A DNA stretch of 64,000 nucleotides. Source: Burkholderia contaminans (GTDB lineage Bacteria > Pseudomonadota > Gammaproteobacteria > Burkholderiales > Burkholderiaceae). Position 1 is the stretch's first letter. Each line of letters begins with the position of its first letter. The notes under the pieces are model-generated. The model saw only the letters and a list, made by a program, of their open reading frames with translations. It was not told where the DNA came from and ran no database searches. The position numbers and the translations under genes are program-made. Location: NCBI RefSeq assembly GCF_029633825.1, contig NZ_CP090641.1, positions 2,790,001 to 2,854,000 of the forward strand, given 5' to 3'. Below are positions 1-9,887 of this stretch, in pieces.

Positions 1-626
1 CGCAGCGCGTGACCGTCGATGAACGCGTTGGATACCGCGTTGACCAGCTCGTCGCGCGTGAGCCCGAGCAGCCGGCCGACGACGGCGGTAGACGCGACCT
101 TCACGAGCAGCACGTGGTCGAGCCCGACCGCATTGAACGAATTCTCGAGCGCGAGGCAGCCCTGGATCTCGTGGGCCTGGATCATCGCGACCAGCACGTC
201 GCGCACCGTGAGCGGCTTCCGGCCGGCCGCGCGGGCCGTGCGGGAGAGCCAGTCGGCCGTCGCCAGGATCCCGCCGAGATTGTCGGACGGATGACCCCAT
301 TCGGCGGCGAGCCAGGTGTCGTTGAAGTCCAGCCAGCGGATCATCGCGCCGATGCCGAAGGCGGCCTGGACGGGATCGAGCTGGAAGGACGTGCCGGGCA
401 CCTTCGCGCCGTTCGGCACGATCGTGCCGGGCACGACGGGGCCGAGCAGCTTGGTGCAGGCAGGGTAGGACAGCGCCTCGAGTCCGCATCCGAGCGTGTC
501 GATCAGGCAATGACGCGCCGTCTCCAGCGCGAGCGCGCTGTCGATGCCGGCATTCAGCACGTAGTCGACGATATCGACGAGTACCGTATCCGGAGCAGGG
601 CGGACGTTGGAGACCGGGGCGGACAT
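1..626 (-). CDS. prpD: 2-methylcitrate dehydratase PrpD, N-terminal part (runs off the left edge)
   Basis: Dehydrates 2-methylcitrate in the methylcitrate cycle that consumes propionyl-CoA in the cytoplasm. Only about 208 N-terminal codons of an expected ~480 are in the window. The reverse-strand translation begins [10 protein letters not shown] and carries MmgE/PrpD-family landmarks: [18 protein letters not shown] near residue 50, then [19 protein letters not shown], which holds the conserved Asp/His substrate-pocket segment, and an Ala-rich all-helical pattern. I chose the ATG at 626 because it is the first in-frame start after the stop of the upstream exported protein, 22 bases away, which suggests co-transcription. 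The adjacent aldolase and malate dehydrogenase fit a propionate/TCA block. Confidence 0.88.
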   Translation of the reverse strand, partial: MSAPVSNVRPAPDTVLVDIVDYVLNAGIDSALALETARHCLIDTLGCGLEALSYPACTKLLGPVVPGTIVPNGAKVPGTSFQLDPVQAAFGIGAMIRWLDFNDTWLAAEWGHPSDNLGGILATADWLSRTARAAGRKPLTVRDVLVAMIQAHEIQGCLALENSFNAVGLDHVLLVKVASTAVVGRLLGLTRDELVNAVSNAFIDGHAL

Positions 627-648
627 CGAGGGGCCGATGGGAACGCGC

Positions 649-1164
649 TTAGTTCGTTGCCGGCTTCAGCTCGTTCGACTGCGTCGGTGCCGGCGTGCCT
701 TGCGCCATTTCCGGCGTCACGCATTCGTCCGCGAGGCGTTCGCCGCCGTTCGCGTCGGAGAACAGCATCGCCTTGGTCGGGATCACGACCAGCTTGAAGC
801 CTGCTGCCGGATCGTAGAACGTGTCGGCGCCCGTCGTCGTGGCCTGACGCGGCAGCTTGTAGTTCTTCTTCGCCCAGTGAACCGTGACGACCTGGTCGCG
901 CTTCATGTCACCGGCGAGATCGAACGACAGGCCTTCCTTGCAGGACCACTTGACCGCGCCGTCCGGTACCGGATCGACCTTGGCTGCTGCGCGTGCCTGC
1001 GCCTTCTTGCTGCGCGGGATGATGCGCTTGGCCGGCGCCGGGCGCTTGGCCGTTGCCTTCTTCGCGGTCGTGGTGGCCGTACCCTGGGCGAACGCGCTCG
1101 GAGCCGACACCAGCATCGTGGCGGACAAGGCGCCGATAGCGGTAGCGATCAGGAGTTTCTTCAT
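649..1164 (-). CDS. exported protein of unknown function
   Basis: A 171-residue protein of unknown function. Residues 1-26 are a clear Sec signal peptide (MKKLL, hydrophobic core, then APSAFA before the likely cleavage site). Residues 28-62 are a Thr/Ala/Lys-rich linker, and the remaining ~110 residues form a small domain with two cysteines (C75 and C148) that could make a periplasmic disulfide. It sits between the aldolase and prpD on the same strand, only 22 bases from prpD, so it is probably co-transcribed with it. I do not recognise the domain and assign no role. Confidence 0.75.
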   Translation of the reverse strand: MKKLLIATAIGALSATMLVSAPSAFAQGTATTTAKKATAKRPAPAKRIIPRSKKAQARAAAKVDPVPDGAVKWSCKEGLSFDLAGDMKRDQVVTVHWAKKNYKLPRQATTTGADTFYDPAAGFKLVVIPTKAMLFSDANGGERLADECVTPEMAQGTPAPTQSNELKPATN

Positions 1165-1394
1165 GGAGTCAGAACCTTTCGATAATCAGTTGACAAGGGC
1201 CGGCAATCGAAACTGCCGGCCGGTTTGAAACTGCACGCGCCCCGAAAGCGCGCAGCGGCCGCTATTTTCACCTATTTGGCCGCGTGTATATCAGGTTTTC
1301 GGGCTCCGTTACGTTTTTTGTCGTTTCGCAAACCTCTATCCGGTTCGCGCGTCGTCGAATGCATGAAACTCGTGTATCGGCCGGCGGCGCGCGC

Positions 1395-2429
1395 TTACGG
1401 CACGCTGCCCTCGGCGGCGGGGCCGAACAGCGGCGCGGCCTCGGCCGGCACGGGCTGGCCGGTGGCCCGTGCGCGGCGCAGCACCGACCAGTAATAGCGG
1501 TAACTCGCGCGATCGTGCAGCGTATCACCATGGCGTGTCGGGCCCCAGTCGGCGGCCTGCGCGGCCAGCAGGATCTCGGCGGCCAGCGCGACCTCGTCGG
1601 TGCGCGGCGCGAATGCGTCGACGATCGGGCGGATCTGCGCGGGGTGGATGCTCCACATCCGCGTGAACGCGAATTCGTCGCGCGCGCGGCGTGCATCGCC
1701 GGCGACGACGCCCATGTCGCGCACCTCGGTCGTCACGTTGTGCGACGGTGTCTTGCCGTGCGCGTGGCAGGCCGCGGCGATTTCCAGCTTCGCGCGGCGC
1801 ACGAGCGGATGCTCGAACTGGCCGGGCGAGCGCATCGCGGAATCGGGAATCGCGCCATGGTGCGCGGAGACGAAATCCATCAGCCCGAAGCTCAGCGTGC
1901 CGACCGTCGGCAGCGCGGCGAGGGCGGCCGCCTGCGCGAGCGCGCCGTGCGTCTCGACGAGTACGTCGACGGGAATCGGCTGCGCGATGCCGAGCTCGCG
2001 GCGCGTGCCTTCGATGAACGCGGTCATTTCGGCGGCATCGGCGGCGCTCGCGATCTTCGGGAGCGTGATGTAGGCGGGGGCACGCGATGTGCGCAGCACG
2101 ATGCGCACGTCGTCGCGCCAGTGCGGATGGGAAAAATCGTGGATGCGGACGCCGACACGGCCGAAGCGGTTCTCGTCGCTGCCGAGCAGTTCGGTGACGA
2201 GTGCCGCGTGCGCGGCTTCCTGGCCGACGGCGGCGCCGTCTTCGCAGTCGAGCGTGATGTCGAACACGGGGCCCAGCTCGGCCTGCAGCGCGAGTGACTT
2301 GCGCATCAGCTTTTCGCTGCCCGCGTAGTGATCGCAGCAGGGCAGGATCGCGGGCGGGGACGCCCCGTCGTACAGCACTTGTGCGGGAGTGAGCGCGGCC
2401 ATCTCGTCTACGTCAGGGAAGCGGGTCAA
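1395..2429 (-). CDS. HpcH/HpaI aldolase / citrate lyase beta-like (CitE-like) protein
   Basis: A 344-residue TIM-barrel protein of the HpcH/HpaI aldolase/CitE superfamily, whose members cleave or form acyl-CoA or keto-acid C-C bonds with a divalent metal. The visible landmarks are TLDCEDGAAVG near residue 60 (the metal-ligand acidic segment), YITLPKIAS, a VLVETHGAL strand whose Glu is the second metal ligand, GLMDFVSAHHGAI, and a C-terminal WSIHPAQI motif typical of CitE-like proteins. It lies between mdh and prpD on the same strand. Its substrate could be a malyl- or citramalyl-type thioester, but the sequence does not settle this. Confidence 0.85.
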   Translation of the reverse strand: MTRFPDVDEMAALTPAQVLYDGASPPAILPCCDHYAGSEKLMRKSLALQAELGPVFDITLDCEDGAAVGQEAAHAALVTELLGSDENRFGRVGVRIHDFSHPHWRDDVRIVLRTSRAPAYITLPKIASAADAAEMTAFIEGTRRELGIAQPIPVDVLVETHGALAQAAALAALPTVGTLSFGLMDFVSAHHGAIPDSAMRSPGQFEHPLVRRAKLEIAAACHAHGKTPSHNVTTEVRDMGVVAGDARRARDEFAFTRMWSIHPAQIRPIVDAFAPRTDEVALAAEILLAAQAADWGPTRHGDTLHDRASYRYYWSVLRRARATGQPVPAEAAPLFGPAAEGSVP

Positions 2430-2515
2430 CGTGGAGAAAATCGGATTCGGGCGCGTTCTGGGCCGGTGCGCGGCGGGCGCGGGGCGGCAAAACGAGCGCG
2501 GATCGGATCGGTCGG

Positions 2516-2540
2516 CCGGGCCGGCGGCATGCCGGCCCGG
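2516..2540. other. 10-bp GC-rich hairpin between mdh and the aldolase gene
   Basis: Perfect inverted repeat CCGGGCCGGC / GCCGGCCCGG around a GGCAT loop in the 157-base gap downstream of mdh. No T-run follows on the minus strand, so it is not a canonical intrinsic terminator. It may be an mRNA processing or stabilising structure within the operon. Confidence 0.5.
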
Positions 2541-2586
2541 GCCGAAACCGGGCTGCCCGAGGGCCGCCCGGCGAGGTGCGATATGC

Positions 2587-3573
2587 TTAGTTCTTCAGCA
2601 GGTGGGCGACGCCATCGCGCTCTTCGAGCAGCTCGGCCAGTGTGCCGTCCATCTTCTCGCGCGAGAACGCGTCGATTTCCAGGCCTTCGACGCGCTTGTA
2701 TTCGCCGTTTTCGCAAACGACCGGCACGCCGTAGATGATGTCTTCGGGGATGCCGTACGAGCCGTCCGACGGGATGCCCATCGTGACCCACTTGCCGTTC
2801 GTGCCGAGGACCCAGTCACGCACGTGGTCGATCGCTGCGTTCGCGGCCGACGCTGCCGACGACAGGCCGCGCGCTTCGATGATCGCCGCGCCGCGCTTGC
2901 CGACGGTCGGGATGAACGTGTCGCGGTTCCACACGTCGTCGTTGATCAGCTTCAGCAGCGATTCGCCTTCGGCGGTCGCGAAGCGGAAGTCGGGGTACAT
3001 CGTCGGCGAGTGGTTGCCCCACACGGCGAGCTTCTCGATCGATGCGACCGGCTTGCCCGACTTCGCCGCGAGTTGCGACAGCGCGCGGTTGTGGTCGAGG
3101 CGCAGCATGGCCGTGAAGTTCTTCTTCGGCAGATCCGGTGCCGACTTCATCGCGATGTAGGCGTTCGTGTTCGCCGGGTTGCCGACGACCAGCACCTTCA
3201 CGTCGCGGCTCGCGACTTCGTTCAGCGCAGCGCCCTGGACCGTGAAGATTTCTGCGTTTGCCGACAGCAGGTCCTTGCGCTCCATGCCCTTCGAGCGCGG
3301 ACGTGCGCCGACCAGCAGTGCGACGTCGGCATCCTTGAATGCGACCTTCGGATCGTCGGTGATCACGACGCCCGCGAGCAGCGGGAACGCGCAATCGTCG
3401 AGTTCCATCACGACGCCTTTGACGGCGGCTTGGGCTTGCGGGAGGTCGAGCAGTTGCAGGATGACCGGCTGGTCCTTGCCGAGCAGGTCGCCGTTCGCGA
3501 TGCGGAACAGCAGGGAGTAAGCGATTTGACCTGCGGCGCCGGTGACGGCAACGCGCTTTGCGGGCTTAGCCAT
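2587..3573 (-). CDS. mdh: malate dehydrogenase
   Basis: NAD-dependent oxidation of malate to oxaloacetate in the TCA cycle. With the ATG at 3573 the protein is 328 residues, the normal length for this type. The frame stays open further upstream, but [20 protein letters not shown] is the expected N terminus, with the GxxGxxG dinucleotide fold at residues ~9-15. Other landmarks are [19 protein letters not shown] (mobile loop Arg residues), [12 protein letters not shown], and [11 protein letters not shown] with the catalytic His. It is divergent from the GntR gene across a 297-base gap that holds a perfect palindrome. Confidence 0.96.
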
Positions 3574-3797
3574 TGAAAATCTCCAGGACGGGTGAAGCGT
3601 TGGACACTCGCGAAAACGCCATTTTATGCGCGTTGTGCTGAGTGTTGCATTGAAGCAGGGCGGAGGACTCGCGATGGCAGACGCGGTGAACCTGGAGACG
3701 GCCGTGGCACGTAGCCGGGGACGCGCTTTTGCACCCGCGAACCCTTGCTCGACCCGGAGTGTAGGAGCCGTCCGGCTCAAAGTCAAACGGTATCATA

Positions 3798-3813
3798 TGT
3801 CTTATATAAGACA
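3798..3813. promoter_or_regulatory. 16-bp perfect palindrome, probable GntR operator between mdh and gntR
   Basis: TGTCTTATATAAGACA reads identically on both strands and is strikingly AT-rich for this genome. It sits 58 bases upstream of the chosen gntR start and 225 bases upstream of mdh. GntR-family regulators typically bind short palindromes with an AT-rich centre, and the adjacent gene encodes one, so an autoregulatory operator is the natural reading. That role is inference. Confidence 0.65.
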
Positions 3814-3870
3814 GATGTTTTGCGGAAATTGAGTGGACTTAAAAGTGCGGTTTGTGATGAAATGCGCGCC

Positions 3871-4686
3871 ATGACATCGAACCAGGCGAATACCGCGAAT
3901 CAGACCGGCGCAGGCGGCCCAGGGCAGCCGGGCGCGAGCGATCCCGCACCCTCGCCTGCGGCTGCTCCGTCGCCGACGTTCAGCCCGTTATACCAGCAGA
4001 TTAAGTCATTGATCACGCAAAGTCTCGAAACCGGTGAGTGGAAGCCGGGCGAGATCATCCCGAGCGAGGTGGAGCTCGCGGCCCGCTACAAGGTCAGCCA
4101 GGGCACCGTCCGCAAGGCGATCGACGAGCTGGCCGCCGAAAACCTCGTGGTCCGGCGGCAGGGCAAGGGTACTTTTGTTGCAACGCACAATGAAGATCGC
4201 GCGCAGTTTCGCTTCCTGCGGCTGCTGGCCGACGACGGTGCCGAGCATCCGCACGTGAGCCGCCTGCTCGAATGCCGCCGCCTGCGTGCGCCGGCCGAGA
4301 TCGCGCGGCAGCTCGACCTGAAGCCGGCCGATCCCGTCGTGCAGGTGCGCCGCCTGCTGGAGTTCGAGAACGAAGTGACGGTGCTCGACGAGATCTGGCT
4401 GCCGGGCGCGATGTTCCGCGGGCTCACGTTCGAGCGGCTGAGCGAGTACAAGGGGCCGCTCTACGCGATGTTCGAGACGGAGTTCGGCACGCGGATGATC
4501 CGCGCGACGGAAAAGATCCGCGCGGTGGCGGCGGAGCCGGCGGTGGCCGACCTGCTGCACGTGCCGGCAGGTTTCCCTTTGCTGTCGGTCGAGCGCGTGT
4601 CCTATACATACGGAGACCGGCCGGTGGAAGTGCGTCGCGGCTGGTATGTCACAACCGGGTACTACTATCAGAATGACTTGAGTTGA
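3871..4686 (+). CDS. GntR-family transcriptional regulator (HutC/UTRA subfamily)
   Basis: A 271-residue regulator. After a disordered Pro/Ala/Asn-rich N-terminal ~35 residues comes a winged helix-turn-helix (YQQIKSLITQSLETGEWKPG, then IPSEVELAARYKVSQGTVRKA, then GKGTFVATH). The C-terminal ~150 residues resemble a UTRA effector-binding domain, including VVQVRRLLEFENEVTVLDEIWLP and the closing RPVEVRRGWYVTTGYYYQNDL. A start at 3862 or further upstream is possible, and none has a strong Shine-Dalgarno. Its position between mdh and sdhCDAB-gltA suggests it controls TCA-cycle or propionate genes in response to a small acid. The ligand is unknown. Confidence 0.88.
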   Translation: MTSNQANTANQTGAGGPGQPGASDPAPSPAAAPSPTFSPLYQQIKSLITQSLETGEWKPGEIIPSEVELAARYKVSQGTVRKAIDELAAENLVVRRQGKGTFVATHNEDRAQFRFLRLLADDGAEHPHVSRLLECRRLRAPAEIARQLDLKPADPVVQVRRLLEFENEVTVLDEIWLPGAMFRGLTFERLSEYKGPLYAMFETEFGTRMIRATEKIRAVAAEPAVADLLHVPAGFPLLSVERVSYTYGDRPVEVRRGWYVTTGYYYQNDLS

Positions 4687-4856
4687 CGGTGTATCGGCTC
4701 AAGCCGAGTGCGTTCGCGTTCCCCACGTTCGCGAAGCACGTTTCGGGCCGCCTTTGTTCTTGTTCGCGCAACTATCCAGAGCAGACTTTCGCTGCAGCGC
4801 GATATAAAAAGGCGCTAAAATCGCGGATTAGTGTGACAACATAGTAGGGGTCTAGC

Positions 4857-5273
4857 ATGACTGATGCAGTAAGAAAGCCGAGGCCGGAATACCGGAACAT
4901 CGGAATCGGCGACATCACGTTGAAATATCGCATGCCCGCGGCGGCGATATTGTCGATTCTCCATCGAGTCAGCGGCGCGCTGCTGTTCTTGTTCCTGCCG
5001 TTCCTGCTGTTCCTCTTCGACCAGAGCCTCACGTCCGAGCTCAGCTTCGAAGTCTTCAAGGCTTTCCTCTCCAACATCATCGTCAAGCTGATCGTCCTCG
5101 CACTGTCGTGGGCCTTCTTCCACCATTTCTGCGCCGGCATTCGCCACCTGCTGATGGACGTCAACCACGACGCCGTCTCGAAGGAAGGCGGCAAGCGGAC
5201 GGCAATCGTCGTCTTTGTCGTCTCGATCGCGCTGACGATCGCCATGGCACTCAAACTGTTCGGAGCATTCTAA
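4857..5273 (+). CDS. sdhC: succinate dehydrogenase cytochrome b556 subunit
   Basis: Membrane anchor subunit of respiratory complex II, which passes electrons from succinate to ubiquinone. It has 138 residues, three hydrophobic segments (~28-53, ~70-93, ~110-135), the conserved SILHRVSG motif at 33-40 (quinone-site Ser/Arg), and HHFCAGIRH at 89-97, where H90 aligns with the haem-b ligand. An AGGGG ribosome site precedes the ATG. It is the first gene of sdhCDAB-sdhE, and sdhD starts 4 bases after its stop. Downstream spacing implies one transcript through sdhB. Confidence 0.95.
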   Translation: MTDAVRKPRPEYRNIGIGDITLKYRMPAAAILSILHRVSGALLFLFLPFLLFLFDQSLTSELSFEVFKAFLSNIIVKLIVLALSWAFFHHFCAGIRHLLMDVNHDAVSKEGGKRTAIVVFVVSIALTIAMALKLFGAF

Positions 5274-5277
5274 GAAA

Positions 5278-5646
5278 ATGGCAGCCAATAACCGAATCGG
5301 CTCGAAGCGCCTCGCCGTCGGCGCACACTACGGCCTGCGCGACTGGCTTGCGCAGCGCATCACCGCCACGATCATGGCGGTCTACACGGTCATTCTGCTC
5401 GTCCTGTTCTTCGGCGCGCACGATTTTTCGTACGAAGGCTGGGCATCGATCTTCGCCGCGCAATGGATGAAGCTCGCGACCTTCGTGATGCTGCTTTCCC
5501 TCTTCTACCACGCATGGGTCGGCGTGCGCGACATCTGGATGGACTACGTGAAGCCCGTCGGTGTGCGCCTGCTGCTGCAATCGCTGACCATCGTCTGGCT
5601 GCTCGCATGTGCGGGCTACGCCGCGCAGATTCTCTGGAGAGTGTAA
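5278..5646 (+). CDS. sdhD: succinate dehydrogenase membrane anchor subunit
   Basis: Second hydrophobic anchor of complex II, 122 residues with three transmembrane segments. It starts RIGSKRLAVGAHYGLRDWLA, which is typical of beta-proteobacterial SdhD. FYHAWVGVRDIWMDYVKP near residues 78-96 supplies the quinone/haem-proximal His, Arg and Asp-Tyr residues. It is packed tightly between sdhC (4-base gap) and sdhA (3-base gap), consistent with translational coupling in the complex II operon. Confidence 0.93.
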   Translation: MAANNRIGSKRLAVGAHYGLRDWLAQRITATIMAVYTVILLVLFFGAHDFSYEGWASIFAAQWMKLATFVMLLSLFYHAWVGVRDIWMDYVKPVGVRLLLQSLTIVWLLACAGYAAQILWRV

Positions 5647-5649
5647 AGA

Positions 5650-7428
5650 ATGGCTGCAATCAAAACTTCCCTCCCGCGCCGCAAGTTTGACGTCGTGATC
5701 GTCGGCGCAGGCGGCTCCGGCTTGCGCGCGGCGCTGCAACTGTCGCGCGCGGGCCTGTCGGTCGGCGTGCTGTCGAAGGTGTTCCCGACCCGTTCGCACA
5801 CGGTGGCCGCGCAGGGCGGTATCGGCGCGTCGCTCGGCAACATGAGCGAAGACAACTGGCACTACCACTTCTACGACACGATCAAGGGTTCCGACTGGCT
5901 CGGCGACCAGGACGCGATCGAGTTCATGTGCCGCGAAGCGCCGAACGTCGTGTACGAACTCGAGCACTTCGGCATGCCGTTCGACCGTAACGCGGACGGC
6001 ACGATCTACCAGCGCCCGTTCGGCGGCCACACCGCGAACTACGGCGAGAAGCCGGTCCAGCGCGCCTGCGCGGCCGCCGACCGTACCGGTCATGCGCTGC
6101 TGCACACGCTGTACCAGCAGAACGTCGAAGCGAAGACGCAGTTCTTCGTCGAATGGATGGCGCTCGACCTGATCCGCGACGCGGAAGGCGACGTGCTCGG
6201 CGTGACGGCCCTCGAGATGGAGACGGGCGACGTCTACATCATGGAAGGCAAGACGACGCTGTTCGCGACGGGGGGCGCAGGCCGGATCTTCGCGGCATCG
6301 ACCAACGCGTTCATCAACACCGGCGACGGCCTCGGCATGGCGGCGCGTTCGGGCATCGCGCTGCAGGACATGGAGTTCTGGCAGTTCCACCCGACCGGCG
6401 TGGCCGGCGCGGGCGTGCTGATCACCGAAGGCGTGCGCGGCGAAGGCGGTATCCTGCGCAACGCGAACGGCGAGCGCTTCATGGAGCGCTATGCACCGAC
6501 GCTGAAGGATCTGGCGCCGCGTGACTTCGTGTCGCGTTCGATGGACCAGGAAATCAAGGAAGGCCGCGGCGTGGGTCCGAACAAGGATCACGTGCTGCTC
6601 GACCTGTCGCACATCGGCGCCGAGACGATCATGAAGCGTCTGCCGTCGATCCGCGAAATCGCGCTGAAGTTCGCGAACGTCGACGCGATCAAGGAGCCGA
6701 TCCCGGTCGTCCCGACGATCCACTACCAGATGGGCGGCATCCCGACCAACATCCACGGTCAGGTCGTCGGCACGACGCGCGGCGGTCACAAGGATCCGGT
6801 CAACGGTTTCTACGCAGTGGGCGAATGCTCGTGCGTGTCCGTGCACGGCGCGAACCGCCTCGGCACGAACTCGCTGCTGGACCTCGTGGTGTTCGGCCGT
6901 GCGGCCGGCAACCACATCGTCGAGCACGTGAAGAACCAGAAGGAACACAAGCCGCTGCCGGCCGATGCAGGCGAATTCTCGCTGGCACGCCTGGCGAAGC
7001 TCGACAAGTCGACCTCGGGTGAATACACGCAGGACGTCGCGAACGACATCCGCTCGACGATGCAGAAGCACGCAGGCGTGTTCCGCACGTCGGAACTGCT
7101 GAAGGAAGGCGTCGACCAGATGGCCGGCCTGAAGGCACGCGTGGAAAACATCCACCTGAAGGACAAGTCGAAGGTGTTCAACACCGCGCGCGTCGAAGCG
7201 CTCGAGCTGGAGAACCTGATCGAAGTTGCTCGCGCAACGATGGTGTCGGCGGAAGCTCGCAAGGAAAGCCGTGGCGCACACGCCCACAGCGACTACGAAC
7301 ACCGCGACGACGAGAACTGGCTGCGCCACACGCTGTGGTACAGCGAAGGCGATCGCCTCGACTACAAGCCGGTTCAAATGAAGCCGCTGACGGTCGAATC
7401 CGTGCCGCCGAAGCCGCGCACGTTCTAA
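5650..7428 (+). CDS. sdhA: succinate dehydrogenase flavoprotein subunit
   Basis: Catalytic FAD subunit of complex II; oxidises succinate to fumarate on the cytoplasmic face. It has 592 residues, the usual family length. The dinucleotide fold [12 protein letters not shown] lies at residues 17-28, and SHTVAAQGG at 49-57 carries H50, the covalent FAD attachment site. The substrate region WQFHPTG and the capping-domain RxxxLG ([18 protein letters not shown]) are intact. The large minus-strand open frame across this gene is a codon-bias shadow. SdhE, encoded just downstream, installs the FAD. Confidence 0.97.
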   Translation: MAAIKTSLPRRKFDVVIVGAGGSGLRAALQLSRAGLSVGVLSKVFPTRSHTVAAQGGIGASLGNMSEDNWHYHFYDTIKGSDWLGDQDAIEFMCREAPNVVYELEHFGMPFDRNADGTIYQRPFGGHTANYGEKPVQRACAAADRTGHALLHTLYQQNVEAKTQFFVEWMALDLIRDAEGDVLGVTALEMETGDVYIMEGKTTLFATGGAGRIFAASTNAFINTGDGLGMAARSGIALQDMEFWQFHPTGVAGAGVLITEGVRGEGGILRNANGERFMERYAPTLKDLAPRDFVSRSMDQEIKEGRGVGPNKDHVLLDLSHIGAETIMKRLPSIREIALKFANVDAIKEPIPVVPTIHYQMGGIPTNIHGQVVGTTRGGHKDPVNGFYAVGECSCVSVHGANRLGTNSLLDLVVFGRAAGNHIVEHVKNQKEHKPLPADAGEFSLARLAKLDKSTSGEYTQDVANDIRSTMQKHAGVFRTSELLKEGVDQMAGLKARVENIHLKDKSKVFNTARVEALELENLIEVARATMVSAEARKESRGAHAHSDYEHRDDENWLRHTLWYSEGDRLDYKPVQMKPLTVESVPPKPRTF

Positions 7429-7449
7429 GCCGAGTCAAAGGAATCCGAA

Positions 7450-8151
7450 ATGGCAAAACGCATTTTTGAAGTCTACCGCTACGATCCGGACAAGGACGCA
7501 GCGCCGCGCATGCAGACGTACGAGCTGGAGCTCGAGCACGAGCGCATGCTGCTCGACGCACTGGTCAAGCTGAAGGCCGTGGACGAGACGCTGTCGTTCC
7601 GCCGTTCGTGCCGTGAAGGCGTGTGCGGTTCGGACGCGATGAACATCAACGGCAAGAACGGTCTCGCGTGCCTGACGAACCTGAACGACCTGCCGCAGAA
7701 GATCGTGCTGCGTCCGCTGCCGGGCCTGCCCGTCGTGCGTGACCTGATCGTCGACATGACGCACTTCTTCAACCAGTACCACTCGATCAAGCCGTACCTG
7801 ATCAACGACGCGCCGCCGCCGGAGAAGGAACGCCTCCAGTCGCCGGAAGAGCGCGACGAGCTCGACGGCGTGTACGAGTGCATTCTGTGTGCGAGCTGCT
7901 CGACGTCGTGCCCGAGCTTCTGGTGGAACCCGGACAAGTTCGTCGGCCCGGCCGGCCTGCTGCAGGCTTACCGCTTCATCGCGGACAGCCGCGACACGGC
8001 TACCGGCGAGCGTCTCGACAACCTGGAAGACCCGTACCGTCTGTTCCGTTGCCATACGATCATGAACTGCGTCGACGTTTGCCCGAAGGGCCTGAACCCG
8101 ACGAAGGCGATCGGCAAGATCAAGGAACTGATGGTTCGCCGCGCTGTTTAA
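7450..8151 (+). CDS. sdhB: succinate dehydrogenase iron-sulfur subunit
   Basis: Carries electrons from FAD to quinone through three clusters. The 233-residue protein shows every ligand: C54, C59, D62 and C74 for [2Fe-2S]; C144, C147, C150 and C211 for [4Fe-4S]; and C154, C201 and C207 for [3Fe-4S] (motifs [18 protein letters not shown] and CPKG; the split between the two distal clusters follows family precedent). It is the fourth gene of the operon, and the assembly-factor gene sdhE begins 7 bases after its stop. Confidence 0.97.
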   Translation: MAKRIFEVYRYDPDKDAAPRMQTYELELEHERMLLDALVKLKAVDETLSFRRSCREGVCGSDAMNINGKNGLACLTNLNDLPQKIVLRPLPGLPVVRDLIVDMTHFFNQYHSIKPYLINDAPPPEKERLQSPEERDELDGVYECILCASCSTSCPSFWWNPDKFVGPAGLLQAYRFIADSRDTATGERLDNLEDPYRLFRCHTIMNCVDVCPKGLNPTKAIGKIKELMVRRAV

Positions 8152-8158
8152 GGTCGAG

Positions 8159-8428
8159 ATGAGCGATTCGCATCAATCCGACCCGCACCGTCGCGCACGC
8201 CTCCGCTGGCGTGCGCGGCGGGGTCTGCTGGAGAACGACATCATTTTCGAGCGTTTCTTCAGCAGATACGAGCATGACCTCACCGATGCAGACGTAGGCG
8301 CGTTGTCGCGCCTGCTCGATCTGAGCGACAACGACCTGATGGACTTGCTCCTCGCGCGCAAGGAACCAGAAGGCGACCTAGACAGCCCGGATATTCACCG
8401 GCTGTTGGAGATGCTGCGCAACGTGTAA
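8159..8428 (+). CDS. sdhE: succinate dehydrogenase FAD assembly factor (SdhE/YgfY family)
   Basis: A small soluble helical protein that promotes covalent flavinylation of SdhA. The 89-residue sequence contains the signature RRGLLENDIIFERFF at about residues 20-34, which includes the RGxxE motif contacting SdhA, followed by the acidic helices LTDADVGALSRLLDLSDNDLMDLLL. The location directly after sdhB, before gltA, is the common arrangement in beta-proteobacteria. Confidence 0.92.
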   Translation: MSDSHQSDPHRRARLRWRARRGLLENDIIFERFFSRYEHDLTDADVGALSRLLDLSDNDLMDLLLARKEPEGDLDSPDIHRLLEMLRNV

Positions 8429-8494
8429 CGCCAACGCGTAACACGCTGTGCCCGTTATCGAATCCCGTTTCTTTATTTCGATTGAGGATGTGCC

Positions 8495-9796
8495 ATGACT
8501 CCGTCTGATGTTAAAGCCACGCTATCGTTCAGCGACAACTCGCCGAGCGTCGAACTGCCGATCTACAAGGGCACGATGGGCCCGGACGTGATCGACATCC
8601 GCAAGCTGTACGGCCAGACCGGCAAGTTCACGTACGACCCGGGCTTCATGTCGACGGCAGCTTGTAATTCGGCGATCACGTACATCGACGGCGACAAGGG
8701 CGAGCTGCTGTACCGCGGCTACCCGATCGACAACCTCGCGCAAAACGCGGATTTCCTCGAAAGCTGCTACCTGCTGCTGAAGGGCGAGCTGCCGAACGCA
8801 GCGCAAAAGAAGGAGTTCGTCGACACCGTCACGAAGCACACGATGGTGCACGAGCAGATGCACTTCTTCTTCCGTGGCTTCCGTCGCGACGCACACCCGA
8901 TGGCGATCCTCGTCGCCGCAGTCGGCGCGCTGTCGGCGTTCTACCACGATTCGCTCGACATCAACGATCCGCGTCACCGTGAAGTGTCGGCGATCCGCAT
9001 GATCGCGAAGCTGCCGACGCTCGTCGCGATGGCGTACAAGTACAGCATCGGCCAGCCGTTCGTGTATCCGAAGAACTCGCTGTCGTACAGCGCGAACTTC
9101 ATGCACATGATGTTCTCGAACCCGTGCGAAGAGTACAAGGTCAACGACGTGCTCGTTCGCGCACTCGACCGTATCCTGATCCTGCACGCCGACCACGAAC
9201 AGAACGCATCGACGTCGACCGTCCGTCTGGCCGGCTCGTCGGGCGCGAACCCGTTCGCGTGTATCGCTGCCGGTATCGCCTGTCTGTGGGGCCCGGCGCA
9301 CGGTGGTGCGAACGAAGCCGCGCTGAACATGCTCGAGCAGATCGGTTCGCCGGACAACATCCCCGAATTCATCAAGCAGGTGAAGGACAAGAATTCGGGC
9401 GTGAAGCTGATGGGCTTCGGTCACCGCGTGTACAAGAACTACGACCCGCGTGCGAAGCTGATGCGCGAAACGTGCTACGAAGTGCTGAACGAACTGGGCC
9501 TGCACGACGACCCGCTGTTCAAGCTCGCGATGCAGCTCGAGAAGATCGCGCTGGAAGACGAATACTTCGTGTCGCGCAAGCTGTACCCGAACGTCGACTT
9601 CTACTCGGGCATCGTCCAGCGCGCGCTGGGCATCCCGACGTCGATGTTCACGTGTATCTTCGCGATGGCACGTACGGTCGGCTGGATCGCACAGTGGAAC
9701 GAAATGATCGGCGATCCGGAACAGAAGATCGGCCGTCCGCGTCAGCTGTTCATCGGCGATACGCCGCGCGAAGCGAAGCCGCTCGACGCACGTTAA
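8495..9796 (+). CDS. gltA: citrate synthase
   Basis: Condenses oxaloacetate with acetyl-CoA, the entry step of the TCA cycle. It has 433 residues, the length of the hexameric NADH-sensitive type of Gram-negative bacteria, and an N-terminal extension with the small all-beta domain (residues ~10-60). Catalytic residues are visible: His in [11 protein letters not shown], His in [13 protein letters not shown], and Asp in NVDFYSGIV. It lies 66 bases after sdhE and is followed by a strong intrinsic terminator, so sdhCDAB-sdhE-gltA may form one transcription unit, possibly with its own gltA promoter. Confidence 0.97.
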   Translation: MTPSDVKATLSFSDNSPSVELPIYKGTMGPDVIDIRKLYGQTGKFTYDPGFMSTAACNSAITYIDGDKGELLYRGYPIDNLAQNADFLESCYLLLKGELPNAAQKKEFVDTVTKHTMVHEQMHFFFRGFRRDAHPMAILVAAVGALSAFYHDSLDINDPRHREVSAIRMIAKLPTLVAMAYKYSIGQPFVYPKNSLSYSANFMHMMFSNPCEEYKVNDVLVRALDRILILHADHEQNASTSTVRLAGSSGANPFACIAAGIACLWGPAHGGANEAALNMLEQIGSPDNIPEFIKQVKDKNSGVKLMGFGHRVYKNYDPRAKLMRETCYEVLNELGLHDDPLFKLAMQLEKIALEDEYFVSRKLYPNVDFYSGIVQRALGIPTSMFTCIFAMARTVGWIAQWNEMIGDPEQKIGRPRQLFIGDTPREAKPLDAR

Positions 9797-9854
9797 GTCG
9801 TGCGCGGCGCGAACGGCCGGCAGGCCGCTCGCGTCAGGCGATCGCAACGCCACG

Positions 9855-9887
9855 ACACCCCGACGGGTCATCCCGTCGGGGTGTTTT
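9855..9887 (+). terminator. intrinsic terminator after gltA
   Basis: A perfect 13-bp stem (ACACCCCGACGGG / CCCGTCGGGGTGT) with a TCAT loop, ending in TTTTC. It lies 58 bases after the gltA stop and abuts the end of the convergent AraC gene, so it may serve both strands. Confidence 0.9.

Noticed and set aside
5251..7377. A 708-codon minus-strand frame across sdhA
   Set aside because: It is the antisense shadow of sdhA, caused by GC-rich third positions; it has an Arg/Val/His-rich composition with no domain and a real gene covers it.
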